From Candidatus Rokuibacteriota bacterium (lineage in GTDB: Bacteria > Methylomirabilota > Methylomirabilia > Rokubacteriales > CSP1-6): a DNA stretch of 64,000 bases. The notes under the pieces were generated by a model. That model was given only the letters and a program-made list of their open reading frames with translations. It was not told the origin of the DNA and did not search any database. Made by a program: the position numbers and the translations under genes. Below are positions 1-9,141 of this stretch, in pieces; within the stretch, counting starts at the first letter, position 1, and each line of letters starts with the position of its first letter. The DNA lies in NCBI GenBank assembly GCA_003220535.1, contig QHSU01000057.1, positions 270,475-334,474 of the forward strand, in the 5' to 3' direction.

Positions 1-4
1 CACC

Positions 5-496
5 GTGTCCGAGCTCCTGAGCCTCGTTCCCTACGTCGTCGGTGTCGTTGTGAGAGCAGAGTTCTATCGCTTCGCCCTCGCGCACTGTGGCCGGAACGTC
101 GTCATCGAGCTTGGTGCGGTCTTCATCTACCACGACATCTCGATCGGGGACAACGTGACGATCAACCGGTACAGCGTCATCCATCACTGCGACATCGGCA
201 GCTACGCGCTCGTGGGTGAGCACTCGGTGTTGCTGAGCGGCTCTCGGCAACACGACATCGACCGCACCGACATCCCCATGGCTCTGCAGCGAGGGCGCAA
301 GAAGCGCATCGCGCTCGGCGACGACTGCTGGATCGGCGCCCACGCGGTCGTGATGGAGGATGTGGGTCGCGGGGCCATCGTGGGCGCCGGCGCCATCGTC
401 ACGAAGCCGGTGGGGGAGCTCATGATCGTGGCTGGCAATCCCGCTCGACCGATCCGCCGGCGCGGCGAGCCGGCGCCCGCCATCGATCCGCGTTGA
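5..496 (+). CDS. Hexapeptide-repeat acyltransferase (LbH fold), probably 5'-truncated by the window edge
   Basis: Left-handed beta-helix acyltransferase of the WbbJ/LacA type, expected to O-acetylate a sugar of a surface polysaccharide in the cytoplasm using acyl-CoA. The sequence shows hexapeptide periodicity (IGDNV, IGSYALVG, then the terminal turns with GDDCWIGAHAVV and IVGAGAIVTKPV) and the typical end AGNPARPIRRR. The visible start is a GTG 4 bases from the window edge with no stop before it. Relatives I recall have about 20 more N-terminal residues, so the true start may lie outside. It is followed closely by a methyltransferase in what looks like an EPS operon. The family is secure and the sugar acceptor unknown. 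Confidence 0.85.
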   Translation: MSELLSLVPYVVGVVVRAEFYRFALAHCGRNVVIELGAVFIYHDISIGDNVTINRYSVIHHCDIGSYALVGEHSVLLSGSRQHDIDRTDIPMALQRGRKKRIALGDDCWIGAHAVVMEDVGRGAIVGAGAIVTKPVGELMIVAGNPARPIRRRGEPAPAIDPR

Positions 497-506
497 GCCC
501 GTGGCG

Positions 507-1265
507 ATGAGTCACGTCCACGGTGACACATGCGAGCGAGCCCGCGAGCCCGGCGGACCGACCCGGCCCCCAATGGAGGACCACTGGGACGCGTACTGGA
601 ATCGACTGGAAGAGCACGTCATCTTTCGTGTGGAGGCGGCCGATTACGTCGCCCGTCTGGAGGCCGCGATTGGCTTCGACACCAGCACGCGGGTGCTGGA
701 CTTCGGCTGCGGGTTCGGATTCGTCGCCGAGCTCCTCGCGCCGAGCGTCGCGACACTGTTCGCGTTCGACGCGTCGGATCACATGCGGCGTCGGGCGCGG
801 CTCCGGCTCGCCGGCTACGCCAACGCACGAGTTCTGGGCGCGCTCGCGGGGTGGCCGTCGGCGCTCCGGTTCGACCTCATCTTGGTCAACAGCGTCGTGC
901 AGTACATGGCGCGAGAGGAGTTTCACCGATGGCTGGAGCAATGGCGCCCGATGCTCGCTCCCGGGGGACGCCTCGTGCTCTCGGACCTCGTCACCCACAA
1001 CGTCGAGCCACTCCGCGAAGTAGTCGACATGCTGGCCCTGAGCGCTCGACGCGGGTGCCTGATGCGCGTCGTGCGGAAGGCGCTCGGAGAGCTTCGCCAC
1101 TACGCCAGGACGCGGCGCGTCCGGCCACTTTTCCGGATCGCCTTCGGCGAGCTGCGTGAGCGAGCCGGCCAGCTGGGGCTGGCGGTAGACATCCTGCCAA
1201 CGAACCTGACATACCGGAACACGCGGGCCACCGCGATTCTCTCAATACCGGCGGCCGACCGTTGA
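507..1265 (+). CDS. SAM-dependent class I methyltransferase
   Basis: Rossmann-fold methyltransferase. Motif I is visible as VLDFGCGFGFVAELL, followed by an acidic residue at the end of beta2 (FAFDASD) and a post-motif segment LVNSVVQYM, as in Methyltransf_11/25 families. The substrate is probably a sugar or lipid of the polysaccharide pathway, judged only from neighbours. The start is uncertain: GTG at 501, ATG at 507 or ATG at 573; conserved-looking sequence begins near the 573 ATG. Its stop overlaps the next start by one base (TGATG), which implies translational coupling with the secreted lipase. Confidence 0.82.
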   Translation: MSHVHGDTCERAREPGGPTRPPMEDHWDAYWNRLEEHVIFRVEAADYVARLEAAIGFDTSTRVLDFGCGFGFVAELLAPSVATLFAFDASDHMRRRARLRLAGYANARVLGALAGWPSALRFDLILVNSVVQYMAREEFHRWLEQWRPMLAPGGRLVLSDLVTHNVEPLREVVDMLALSARRGCLMRVVRKALGELRHYARTRRVRPLFRIAFGELRERAGQLGLAVDILPTNLTYRNTRATAILSIPAADR

Positions 1266-2131
1266 TGCGGACGTTCGCTTTCCGGCTACTGCCGGCGATG
1301 CTGCTGCTCCCGCTCTTCCTGGGATTGGCGGCTAGCTCGGAGCCGGCCGACTACGCCCGGGCGCCTGTCTTGTTCGTCCACGGCCACGGCCTGTCCTCCG
1401 CCGACTGGCGACCGCTGATCGAGTACCTGGCTGCGAACGGGTATGCGCGCGAATACTTGCACGGTGTGGACATCGTCCCGAACACGATGGCCAACGCGCA
1501 AGCCGCCACGTCGGTGATCGCGCCGGCGGTCGACTCGCTGCTCGCCAGGGCGAAGACCGCCGCCCAGAGGGCCGGGTACCGCGGTGAGGTGCCGCGCCGG
1601 CTCGACATCGTCTCGCACAGCATGGGCGTGGTGAGCAGCCGGTGGTACGCGGCCAAGCTCCGTCCCGAGCGCGTCCGCACCTGGATCGGCCTGGCCGGAG
1701 CGAACCACGGCACGCAGGCGCTCTGCCCCTTCCAAGATGAGGCGTCCCGAGAAATGTGCCCCGCCTTCGCGAGCAATGCGCGGACGCACGCGCTGCAGGT
1801 GGCTCTCAATGGCACGGAGAGAGAGCGGGTCGACGAGACACCCTATGGTCTCGGACCCGACCGACCGGCCGTCCCGCGCATCCCTCCCGATGGCACGCGC
1901 AGCATCCTCTATCTCACTGTCCGAGTCGAGCCGGACGACTGGATCCAGCCCGAGCGCAGTGCGCTCCTGGATGGAGCCGGAGGCGTGCCGATCCGGGTGC
2001 CGGCCGGCGTACCGGTTCGGCAAACCAGCCCGGGTAACTTCCTCTTTCAGGAGCCGGTCGGGCACGATCCTCTGCTCCTGCATCCGGACCTGCTCCGTCT
2101 CGTTGCCGCCATGCTGGCCGCCCGCGACTGA
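1265..2131 (+). CDS. Secreted triacylglycerol lipase-like alpha/beta hydrolase
   Basis: Exported alpha/beta hydrolase of the lipase class 2 type. The N-terminus has a basic MRTFAFRLLP segment, a Leu-rich hydrophobic core and a plausible signal peptidase site near LAASSEPA. Oxyanion-region motif FVHGHGLSSADW and nucleophile elbow SHSMG (Ser in G/S-x-S-x-G) are clear. The sequence GANHGTQALC resembles the ANHGT segment of bacterial lipases, and a likely catalytic His lies in PVGHDPLLLHPD. A longer form from TTG at 1262 is possible. It sits inside the EPS locus, so it may de-esterify surface glycans or lipids; that role is inference. Confidence 0.8.
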   Translation: MRTFAFRLLPAMLLLPLFLGLAASSEPADYARAPVLFVHGHGLSSADWRPLIEYLAANGYAREYLHGVDIVPNTMANAQAATSVIAPAVDSLLARAKTAAQRAGYRGEVPRRLDIVSHSMGVVSSRWYAAKLRPERVRTWIGLAGANHGTQALCPFQDEASREMCPAFASNARTHALQVALNGTERERVDETPYGLGPDRPAVPRIPPDGTRSILYLTVRVEPDDWIQPERSALLDGAGGVPIRVPAGVPVRQTSPGNFLFQEPVGHDPLLLHPDLLRLVAAMLAARD

Positions 2132-2259
2132 CGTCGGCGGGCGCGGTGAAGAGCAAAGCGAGTCTGTGCGGACCGGGCCAGCGGCGGCCGCACTGTTCGT
2201 AGTGGCGCACGGGTTACCGTCTCGAGCTTTCAGGGAGTTTCGCCATGCTTCATACGGGT

Positions 2260-2270
2260 CGGCCTGATTG
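2260..2270 (+). promoter_or_regulatory. Upstream element shared by both RCC1 genes
   Basis: The 11-mer CGGCCTGATTG lies 67 bases before the ATG at 2327 and recurs at 4911-4921, 76 bases before the ATG at 4987. The flanks are partly similar, including a downstream CCAGGAT. It could be a common promoter or leader element or simply residual homology from gene duplication. The 195-base gap 2132-2326 otherwise holds only a GTGCGG/CCGCAC inverted repeat near 2166-2193 and a GAGGAG ribosome site. Confidence 0.3.
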
Positions 2271-2326
2271 CGTTCCCCCCCGATTCCAGGATCTCGTCGC
2301 AGGATGACCGTACCGAGGAGTCGGCG

Positions 2327-4786
2327 ATGAACAGCAAAACGAAACTGTCCGTGGCGACAATGGTCGTTGCGCTCGCCTGCGCTCTGACCGCCGGCGAGGT
2401 CGCCGCGCAGACGATCACCGTCGCGCCGGCGAGTCCCACCATCGCGGTGGGGCAGACCCAGCAGTTCACGGCGACGGGAGTGGGCACGGCTACGGCCATC
2501 GACATGGGCGCCTTTCACTCCTGCGCCCGGTTTCAGGACGGCACGGTGCGCTGCTGGGGGAACAACGTCTCGGGCCAGCTCGGGGACGGGACCCAGACCG
2601 ATTCCTCGATGCCGGTGGCGGTCGTTGGGATCACCGGCGCTGCGGCGGTCACCGGCGGCGGCTTCCACACGTGTGCACGCTTTCCCGATGGCACGCTGCA
2701 ATGCTGGGGACGGAACAACGCCGGCCAGCTCGGCGACCCGGCCACCCTGCGCGAGGCCGTCACCACCCCGGTGCGGGTCACCGGAATCACCACCGCCACT
2801 GCGGTGAGCGCCGGCGGGTTCCACACGTGCGCGCTGCCGGGCGACGGCACGGTGCGCTGCTGGGGCCAGAACGACTACGGGCAGCTCGGGAACGGGACCA
2901 GCGATCCGGTTCCCGACAGCCCCTCGACCTTCAACCCCACGCCGGTGACGGTCAGCGGCATCACCACCGCGGTGGCGATCTCGGCTGGCGGTTGGTACAC
3001 CTGCGCCCTGCTCCAGAACGGCACGATTCGGTGCTGGGGGGACAACACCTACGGCCAGCTCGGCGACGGCGCCACCATTGCGCCGCCCACCGTCCGCATT
3101 GCGTCCACGCCCGTCACCGTCAGCGGGATCACGACCGCGGTCGCGATCGACGCGGGGATCTTCCACGTGTGCGCGCTCCTTCAGGACGGCAGCGCGCGCT
3201 GCTGGGGCCGCAACGGGGACGGCCGGCTCGGCAACGGGAGCACGGCGAATTCCTCCACGCCGACGGCAGTCCCGGGCGTCAATCCCGTCGCCCTCGGGGC
3301 TGGCGCCGAGCACGCGTGCGCCGTGCTCGGAGACGGCACGGTGCGCTGCTGGGGGGACAACAACTGGGGTCAGCTCGGCAACGGGTCCCCAGAAGGCACA
3401 ACGTCCACGATCCCGGCGGCGCCGGCCACGGGGATCACCACCGCCATCGCCACCTCCGCCGGGGCCGAGCACAATTGCGTGCTCCTTCGGGACGGCACCG
3501 TGCGCTGTTGGGGGAACAACAATTTCGGTCGGGTCGGGGTTGGGACCACTGCGGCCGGTACGCGACCCTGCCTGAACAGTCCCTCCTGTGCGTTCAGCCC
3601 GGTGGCGGTCGACGGGATCGGTGGGGTGGTGTGGACGAGCAGCGACACGACGGTCGCGACCATCGATGCGAACGGGTTGGCCACGGCGCGTGGCCCCGGA
3701 TCCACCACGATCACGGCCGCGTCTGGCGGCCGCAGTGGGAGCACCGTCCTCACCGTCGCGACTCGCCCCACCCTCTCGGTGGTCCGCGAGGGCACGGGCG
3801 GCGGTACCGTGAGATCCGGTGACGGGAGGATCGTGTGCGGGGCCACTTGCGCGGCCGACTACGCGAGCGGCAGCTCGGCGACCCTGACGGCAACCGCCGA
3901 CCCCGGCTCCACCTTTGAGGGCTGGCGCGGCGGCGGCTGTGCTGGCACCGGTGCCTGCACCGTCACCCTCTCGGCCTCCACCACCGTCTTCGCCAGCTTC
4001 GGCGTCTTCCGCCCCGCCACCTTCACCCTGACGGTGACGGTCAACAACGCGGGCACCGGCAGCGGCACGGTGACCTCCAATGACGGCGGGATCAACAACT
4101 GCGGGACCAGTTGCTCGGCGTCCTACGATAGCGGCACGCCGGTGACCCTGACGGCGAGGCCGGCCACCGGATCCATCTTCACTGGCTGGAGCGGATGCGA
4201 CGCGGTCTCTGGCACGACCTGCACCGTGACCATGAACGCGGCGAGGTCGGTCACCGCCAGCTTCGCCCGGCAGCGCTTCACCCTCACGGTCGCGGTCAAC
4301 AACGTGGGCACTGGCAGCGGCACGGTGACCTCCAATGACGGTGGGATCAACAACTGCGGGGCCAGTTGCTCGGCCTCCTACGATAGCGGCACGCCCGTGA
4401 CCCTGACGGCGAGGCCGGCCACCGGATCCATCTTTACCGGCTGGAGCGGATGCGACACGGTCTCTGGTACGACCTGCACCGTGACCATGAACGCGGCGAG
4501 GTCAGTCACCGCCATCTTTGCCCCGCAGACGTTCACCCTCTCGGTGACCCGTCAGGGCAACGGCACCGTGACCTCCATCTCCCCTGACGGCAGGATCGAC
4601 TGCGGGAGCGCTTGCTCGGCCTCCTACAACAGCGGCACCGTCGTGACCCTCAGGGCGACGCCGGGCTTGCTGTACGCCTTTGCAGGCTGGAGTGGCGGTG
4701 GCTGTTCTGGCACCGGCGACTGCGTCGTGACTCTGCGGGCGAATACGACAGTCACCGCCAGGTTCTCGTTCTTAGGGCTGTTCTAG
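2327..4786 (+). CDS. Secreted RCC1 beta-propeller protein with nested Big_2 domain and four InlB-B-like repeats
   Basis: An 819-residue exported protein. Residues 1-27 form a signal peptide ending near GEVAAQ. Residues about 28-52 match the first strands of a Big_2 Ig-like domain. Then come seven RCC1 blades (about 55-430), each with an H-x-C-A...RCWG-x-N...GQLG core and two Cys. The second half of the Big_2 domain follows (WTSSDTTVATIDANG, about 437-483), so the propeller is inserted inside the Ig fold. The C-terminus has four repeats of about 80 residues (bacterial repeat/divergent InlB B type) with conserved Cys and GW[ST]G. No anchor or PEP-CTERM tail is seen. RBS GAGGAG. Probably an extracellular adhesive or matrix protein; ligand unknown. 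Confidence 0.88.
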   Translation: MNSKTKLSVATMVVALACALTAGEVAAQTITVAPASPTIAVGQTQQFTATGVGTATAIDMGAFHSCARFQDGTVRCWGNNVSGQLGDGTQTDSSMPVAVVGITGAAAVTGGGFHTCARFPDGTLQCWGRNNAGQLGDPATLREAVTTPVRVTGITTATAVSAGGFHTCALPGDGTVRCWGQNDYGQLGNGTSDPVPDSPSTFNPTPVTVSGITTAVAISAGGWYTCALLQNGTIRCWGDNTYGQLGDGATIAPPTVRIASTPVTVSGITTAVAIDAGIFHVCALLQDGSARCWGRNGDGRLGNGSTANSSTPTAVPGVNPVALGAGAEHACAVLGDGTVRCWGDNNWGQLGNGSPEGTTSTIPAAPATGITTAIATSAGAEHNCVLLRDGTVRCWGNNNFGRVGVGTTAAGTRPCLNSPSCAFSPVAVDGIGGVVWTSSDTTVATIDANGLATARGPGSTTITAASGGRSGSTVLTVATRPTLSVVREGTGGGTVRSGDGRIVCGATCAADYASGSSATLTATADPGSTFEGWRGGGCAGTGACTVTLSASTTVFASFGVFRPATFTLTVTVNNAGTGSGTVTSNDGGINNCGTSCSASYDSGTPVTLTARPATGSIFTGWSGCDAVSGTTCTVTMNAARSVTASFARQRFTLTVAVNNVGTGSGTVTSNDGGINNCGASCSASYDSGTPVTLTARPATGSIFTGWSGCDTVSGTTCTVTMNAARSVTAIFAPQTFTLSVTRQGNGTVTSISPDGRIDCGSACSASYNSGTVVTLRATPGLLYAFAGWSGGGCSGTGDCVVTLRANTTVTARFSFLGLF
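4022..4531 (+). repeat. Tandem 255-bp intragenic duplication (2 copies)
   Basis: Two adjacent copies, 4022-4276 and 4277-4531, encode C-terminal repeats 2 and 3 of the RCC1 protein. They are nearly identical at DNA level, with only scattered third-position and single-codon differences. The flanking repeats 1 and 4 are clearly diverged, which points to a recent in-frame duplication. Confidence 0.85.
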
Positions 4787-4986
4787 GGACAGCGTACGCC
4801 TGTCTCTCGAGCACCCGGCGCCGCGGCCGGAGGCTGCCCTGACTTTCCGTGGTGGCGTGAGAGTTCGCCACATCCAGTGTTCAGCGTTTCTCCGTGGCTG
4901 ATTCAGGGCTCGGCCTGATTGATCTGTCACGCTCGAGACTCCAGGATGGTTCACGAAGAGCTGAACGTGGAGGGGAAAGGTTGGAG

Positions 4987-6858
4987 ATGAACAGAAAGGC
5001 GAAGCTCCTCGTTGTCTTGGCCGTCCTTGCGCTGGTCTGCGCCTTGGCCAAGGCCGAGGTGGCTGCGCAGGCCATCACCGTGTCTCCCGCCAATCCCACC
5101 ATTTCCGTCGGTCAGAATCAGCAGTTCACGGCGACCGGAATCACCTCGGCCATCGCCGTCGACGCCGGGAGCTTCCACACTTGTGCGCTCCTTCAGGACG
5201 GTGCGCTGCGGTGCTGGGGGCTGAACGACTCGGGTCAGCTCGGCAACGGGACCACAACCAGCTCCTCGACGCCGGTGGCGGTCGCTGGAATCACGGGAGC
5301 CGCTGCCGTCACGGGCGGTGGCTATCACACCTGCGCGCGCTTTACGGACGGCACGCTGGAATGCTGGGGACGGAATGACGCCGGCCAGCTCGGCGACCCG
5401 GCCACTACGACAGACGTCTCCGGAATTCCGGTACGGGTCACCGGCATCACCACCGCGACCGCTGTCACGGCCGGTGGCTTCCACACCTGCGCGCTACTTC
5501 AGGACGGCACGGTGCGGTGCTGGGGGCAGAACACCTTCGGTCAGCTCGGCAACGGGACAATCCTCAATTCCTTCACGCCGGTGGCGGTCAGCGGAATCAC
5601 CACCGCCGTGGCCGTCTCAGCCGGCGGTTGGCATACCTGCGCGCTCCTGCAGGACGGCACCGTACGCTGCTGGGGGCGGAATGAGGACGGGCAGCTCGGC
5701 AACGGGACGATCATTCCTTCTCTCACTCCGGTGGCGGTGAGCGGAATCACCACCGCTGTCGCCGTCGAAGCCGGGATCTTCGACACCTGCACACTCCTGC
5801 AGGACGGCACCGTGCGCTGTTGGGGACGGAACACTGAAGGCCAGCTCGGCAACGGGACCACCACCAGCTCCTCCGTCCCCGTAACGGTCAGCGGCATCAC
5901 CCCCGCTGCCCTCGCACCCGGTGCCGAGCATAGCTGCGCGCTCTTCCGGGACGGCACGGTGCGCTGTTGGGGTGACAATAACTTCGGCCAGCTCGGCAAC
6001 GGGACCGCGCCACGCACGATCTCCACTATCCCTTCGGCACCGGTCACCGGAATCGCCACCGCTACTGCCCTCGCATCGGGTGCCGTGCACAGTTGTGCGC
6101 TCCTTCCGGACGGCTCCGTGCGCTGCTGGGGGCAGAACAACTTCAGCCAGCTCGGAAACGGGACGACGACCGATGCGTTCACCCCCGTGGTTGTCACCGG
6201 CATCGGCGTGACGTGGACGAGCAGTGACACGACCGTCGCAGCAATCGATGGAGCCGGGTCGGCCACGGGCCGTGGCCCTGGATCCACCACAATCTCCGCC
6301 ACCTCTGCCGGCCGGAGCGGGAGCACCACGCTCACGGTGGTGACTCGGCCCAGCCTCACGGTGGTCCGTGAGGGCACCGGGAACGGCACGGTGACCTCCA
6401 GTCCCGCGGGGATCGACTGCGGCACCACCTGCTCAGCCTCCTACGACAGTGGCACCGCGGTGACCCTCACGGCGACGCCCGCCAGCGGCTCGACCTTTGA
6501 GGGCTGGACGGGCGGCGGCTGCGCCGGGACCGGTCCCTGCACCGTGACCCTCACAGCCAGCACGACCGTCTTCGCCCGCCTCGCCGTCCCCCGCGTCAGC
6601 CTCACGGTGACCCGTGAGGGCACCGGGAGCGGCACCGTAACCTCCAGTCCCGCGGGGATCGACTGCGGCGCCGTGTGCTCGGCCTCCTACGAGAGCGGCA
6701 CCGTCGTGACCCTCACGGCGACGCCCGCCACCGGCTCGACCTTTGAGGGCTGGACAGGCGGCGGCTGTGGCGGCACCGGTACCTGTACCGTCACCGTGAC
6801 CGGAAACACCGCCGTCTCCGCCCGGTTTTCGGTCCTGGGGCTGAGAGGGTTGCTATAA
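4987..6858 (+). CDS. Second secreted RCC1 beta-propeller protein (paralogue of the preceding gene)
   Basis: A 623-residue paralogue with the same architecture. It has a signal peptide (MNRKAKLLVVLAVLALVCAL...VAAQ), a first half of Big_2 (about 29-53), seven RCC1 blades (about 55-405) with paired Cys and CWG-x-N cores, the second half of Big_2 (WTSSDTTVAAIDGAG, from about 407) and two C-terminal InlB-B-like repeats (about 456-536 and 537-618). I chose ATG 4987 because the signal peptide starts there and GGGGAAAGG lies just upstream; an open frame extends back to 4894 without such support. It ends directly against the wecB start. It differs from its neighbour mainly in having two rather than four C-terminal repeats. 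Confidence 0.88.
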   Translation: MNRKAKLLVVLAVLALVCALAKAEVAAQAITVSPANPTISVGQNQQFTATGITSAIAVDAGSFHTCALLQDGALRCWGLNDSGQLGNGTTTSSSTPVAVAGITGAAAVTGGGYHTCARFTDGTLECWGRNDAGQLGDPATTTDVSGIPVRVTGITTATAVTAGGFHTCALLQDGTVRCWGQNTFGQLGNGTILNSFTPVAVSGITTAVAVSAGGWHTCALLQDGTVRCWGRNEDGQLGNGTIIPSLTPVAVSGITTAVAVEAGIFDTCTLLQDGTVRCWGRNTEGQLGNGTTTSSSVPVTVSGITPAALAPGAEHSCALFRDGTVRCWGDNNFGQLGNGTAPRTISTIPSAPVTGIATATALASGAVHSCALLPDGSVRCWGQNNFSQLGNGTTTDAFTPVVVTGIGVTWTSSDTTVAAIDGAGSATGRGPGSTTISATSAGRSGSTTLTVVTRPSLTVVREGTGNGTVTSSPAGIDCGTTCSASYDSGTAVTLTATPASGSTFEGWTGGGCAGTGPCTVTLTASTTVFARLAVPRVSLTVTREGTGSGTVTSSPAGIDCGAVCSASYESGTVVTLTATPATGSTFEGWTGGGCGGTGTCTVTVTGNTAVSARFSVLGLRGLL

Positions 6859-8049
6859 ATGCTGTCGCAGTCTCTCGGGACGAGCAGCCAGCGTGACAAG
6901 AAGGTTCTGACCCTCTTCGGCACCCGACCCGAGGTCATCAAGCTTGCCCCGGTCATCGAGCAGCTCGAGGCTCGGCGAGGTGCGATCCAAACCGTCAACG
7001 TGACCTCGGCGCAGCACACCGATCTGCTCTATCCCTTCATCCGGATGTTCGGCATCCGGGTCGATCACGATCTGCACATCATGGAACCGCATCAGAGCCC
7101 CAACCAGGTGTGCGCGCGGCTGCTTACCCGGCTGGACAGCCTCCTGACCGAAGAACGACCGGACCTGATCCTCGTCCAGGGCGACACGACGACGGCCATG
7201 ACGGGCGCACTCGGGGGATTCTATCGCCGCATTCCGATCGGCCATGTCGAGGCCGGCTTGAGGTCGGGAAACGCCTACAGTCCCTATCCCGAGGAGATGA
7301 ACCGGCGACTCATTACCCGTCTCGCCACTTACCATTTTTCGGCGACGCGTCGCAATCGCGCCACGCTTCTTTCCGAGGGCGTGCCTGAGGAGACCGTGTT
7401 CGTCACGGGCAACCCCGTCGTCGATGCCCTGCATGCCATCCTCGAACGCGCAGGAGTCTCGCCCGTTGTGGCGAGACTGCTCGGGGCGACGAGCGGCTTG
7501 AAGCGGATCGTCCTGACAACCCATCGCCGCGAGAGCTTCGGCGAAGTGATGGCCGGAAACCTGAAAGTCCTCCGCAATTTCGTCGCGCGTCGCAACGATG
7601 TCGCCCTTCTCTTCCCCGTGCACCCCAATCCGGACGTCCTCGTTCCGGCCACGGAAATTCTCTCCGGACACCCGCGGATTCACCTCGTTCCTGCGCTCGG
7701 GTACGAGGACTTCATCGTCCTCCTCTCGCGCGCCTGGCTGCTCGTCTCGGATTCGGGCGGTGTACAGGAAGAGGCGCCGACGCTGGGCAAGCCCGTGCTC
7801 ATACTCCGGGAAAACACGGAGCGGCCGGAAGCGATCGAGGCGGGCGTCGCACGCCTCGTTGGGGGGGAGCCAGGGCATTTGGCTCTCATGCTCGAAGAGG
7901 CGTACGAGGACGGAAGCTGGATTCACCACGTCGGCAAGGGCGAGAATCCCTTCGGCCAGGGAGACGCTGGGAAGCGGATCGCGCAGATCATCGTGCGCGT
8001 GCTGGCCGAGTTGCCGGTCCTGAGGCCGCTCGTGGCGGTTCCGGGGTGA
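6859..8049 (+). CDS. wecB: UDP-N-acetylglucosamine 2-epimerase (non-hydrolysing)
   Basis: Converts UDP-GlcNAc to UDP-ManNAc in the cytoplasm, supplying ManNAc-type sugars for surface glycans. Its 396 residues are normal for the family. Visible signatures are LFGTRPEVIKLAPVI, QGDTTTAMTGAL, HVEAGLRSGN...PEEMNR, TTHRRESFG and SDSGGVQEEAPTLGKPVL with RENTERPE. The full HVEAGLR and THRRE motifs argue for the non-hydrolysing epimerase. The ATG directly follows the stop of the RCC1 gene, and its own stop overlaps the next GTG (GTGA). No dehydrogenase specific for UDP-ManNAc is adjacent, though an AlgD-like enzyme is 4 kb downstream. Confidence 0.93.
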   Translation: MLSQSLGTSSQRDKKVLTLFGTRPEVIKLAPVIEQLEARRGAIQTVNVTSAQHTDLLYPFIRMFGIRVDHDLHIMEPHQSPNQVCARLLTRLDSLLTEERPDLILVQGDTTTAMTGALGGFYRRIPIGHVEAGLRSGNAYSPYPEEMNRRLITRLATYHFSATRRNRATLLSEGVPEETVFVTGNPVVDALHAILERAGVSPVVARLLGATSGLKRIVLTTHRRESFGEVMAGNLKVLRNFVARRNDVALLFPVHPNPDVLVPATEILSGHPRIHLVPALGYEDFIVLLSRAWLLVSDSGGVQEEAPTLGKPVLILRENTERPEAIEAGVARLVGGEPGHLALMLEEAYEDGSWIHHVGKGENPFGQGDAGKRIAQIIVRVLAELPVLRPLVAVPG

Positions 8050-9116
8050 GCGGAACATTGGTGAGCCGGCTCCGGACGTCCCCCGCGCTTGCCACGCCCG
8101 GGCGGGGGAAACGCTCCATGCGGGCGCTCGCGAAGGCGCTGCTCTGCGGGTGCTTCTACTACAGCGGCCTGACGGGCCTGATCGCGCGGTGGTTTCCCCG
8201 GCACCATCCCATCATCCTCTGCGCTCATCGAGTAGTTTCCGGGGAAGATCCATTCTTTCCGGGGATCCTTCAGGAGCGGTTTGCGGCCGAGCTCGCCTAC
8301 CTGACCCGCCACCACCGGGTGCTGCCGCTGGGCGAGGTCGTCGAGGCCATTCTGAACGAGCGCCCCTTGCCGCCCGGCTCGGTCGCGATCACGTTCGATG
8401 ACGGCTTTGCCGACAACTTCCACCTGGCGTATCCGATCCTCCAGCGCTATGGAGTATCGGCGACGATCTTCATCGTCTTCGCGAGCGTGGAGACGGGATG
8501 CCTTCCGTGGCCCGAGCGAGTCGCATACCTGCTTCAGCACACTCAACGAACGAGGCTGGAAATCAGCCTGCCAGAGCCGAGAGTGTTCTCTCTGGCCAGT
8601 CAAGGGGAGAGGGTCGAGGCGCTCGCGACCCTCCAGACGCTGCTCAAGACGTGCGGAACCGTGGTCAGGCGCCGGGCTGTCGAGGAGCTCGAGGAGAGCC
8701 TCTCGGTCGAACGGGATCAGGGAATGATGCTCACCTGGGAGCAGTGCCAGCGCATGGCGCAAACCGGCATCGGCTTCGGTTCCCATACGCTCACCCATCC
8801 GATCCTCGCCCGAACCGAGACTGCCGAGGTGGAGCATGAGATCGCGACGTCCAAGGCTCTGATCGAGAGCCAGATCGGTCGGCGAGTGGACTATTTTACG
8901 TACCCGGACGACAACGTCTGCCGCGCGGCCCTCGATGCAGTAGAGGCCGCCGGCTTCGAGGCCGCGTTCGCGGGGGCCCGCCACGTCGGCCAGACGCCGG
9001 TGGATCGCTTCGCGATTGGTCGGACCCCCTGGGATCTCGGTCCGGTCAGCGTCTTTGCTGCCGAAGCGAGCGGTCTTCTCAACGGACTTCGCGACCTCCT
9101 CACGTTCCTTTGCTGA
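8046..9116 (+). CDS. Polysaccharide deacetylase family protein (NodB homology)
   Basis: Carbohydrate esterase 4-like deacetylase that would remove N-acetyl groups from an EPS or its lipid-linked precursor. The metal-site motif TFDDGFADNF and the SHTLTHP motif (His/His metal ligands) are present, followed by a TYPDD segment. The N-terminus carries one hydrophobic stretch (ALLCGCFYYSGLTGLIARW) that could be an anchor or membrane-associated helix. GTG 8046 overlaps the wecB stop by four bases. Pairing with an epimerase of an N-acetyl sugar makes an N-acetylhexosamine polymer a reasonable but unproven substrate. Confidence 0.88.
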   Translation: MSGTLVSRLRTSPALATPGRGKRSMRALAKALLCGCFYYSGLTGLIARWFPRHHPIILCAHRVVSGEDPFFPGILQERFAAELAYLTRHHRVLPLGEVVEAILNERPLPPGSVAITFDDGFADNFHLAYPILQRYGVSATIFIVFASVETGCLPWPERVAYLLQHTQRTRLEISLPEPRVFSLASQGERVEALATLQTLLKTCGTVVRRRAVEELEESLSVERDQGMMLTWEQCQRMAQTGIGFGSHTLTHPILARTETAEVEHEIATSKALIESQIGRRVDYFTYPDDNVCRAALDAVEAAGFEAAFAGARHVGQTPVDRFAIGRTPWDLGPVSVFAAEASGLLNGLRDLLTFLC

Positions 9117-9141
9117 ATCTCTCGTGCGGATCCCTCCGTTG

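Noticed and set aside
2166..2193. Possible riboswitch upstream of the first RCC1 gene (GCAAAGC near 2154 resembles GEMM)
   Set aside because: It lacks the GNRA-capped stem, the GGGCAAACC-like strand and the CCGGG-x-x-CCGAAG block; only one short similarity.
1286..3472. 728-codon minus-strand frame across the lipase and RCC1 genes
   Set aside because: Antisense shadow with repetitive RRR/GGG composition mirroring the RCC1 repeats; no start signal or recognisable motif.
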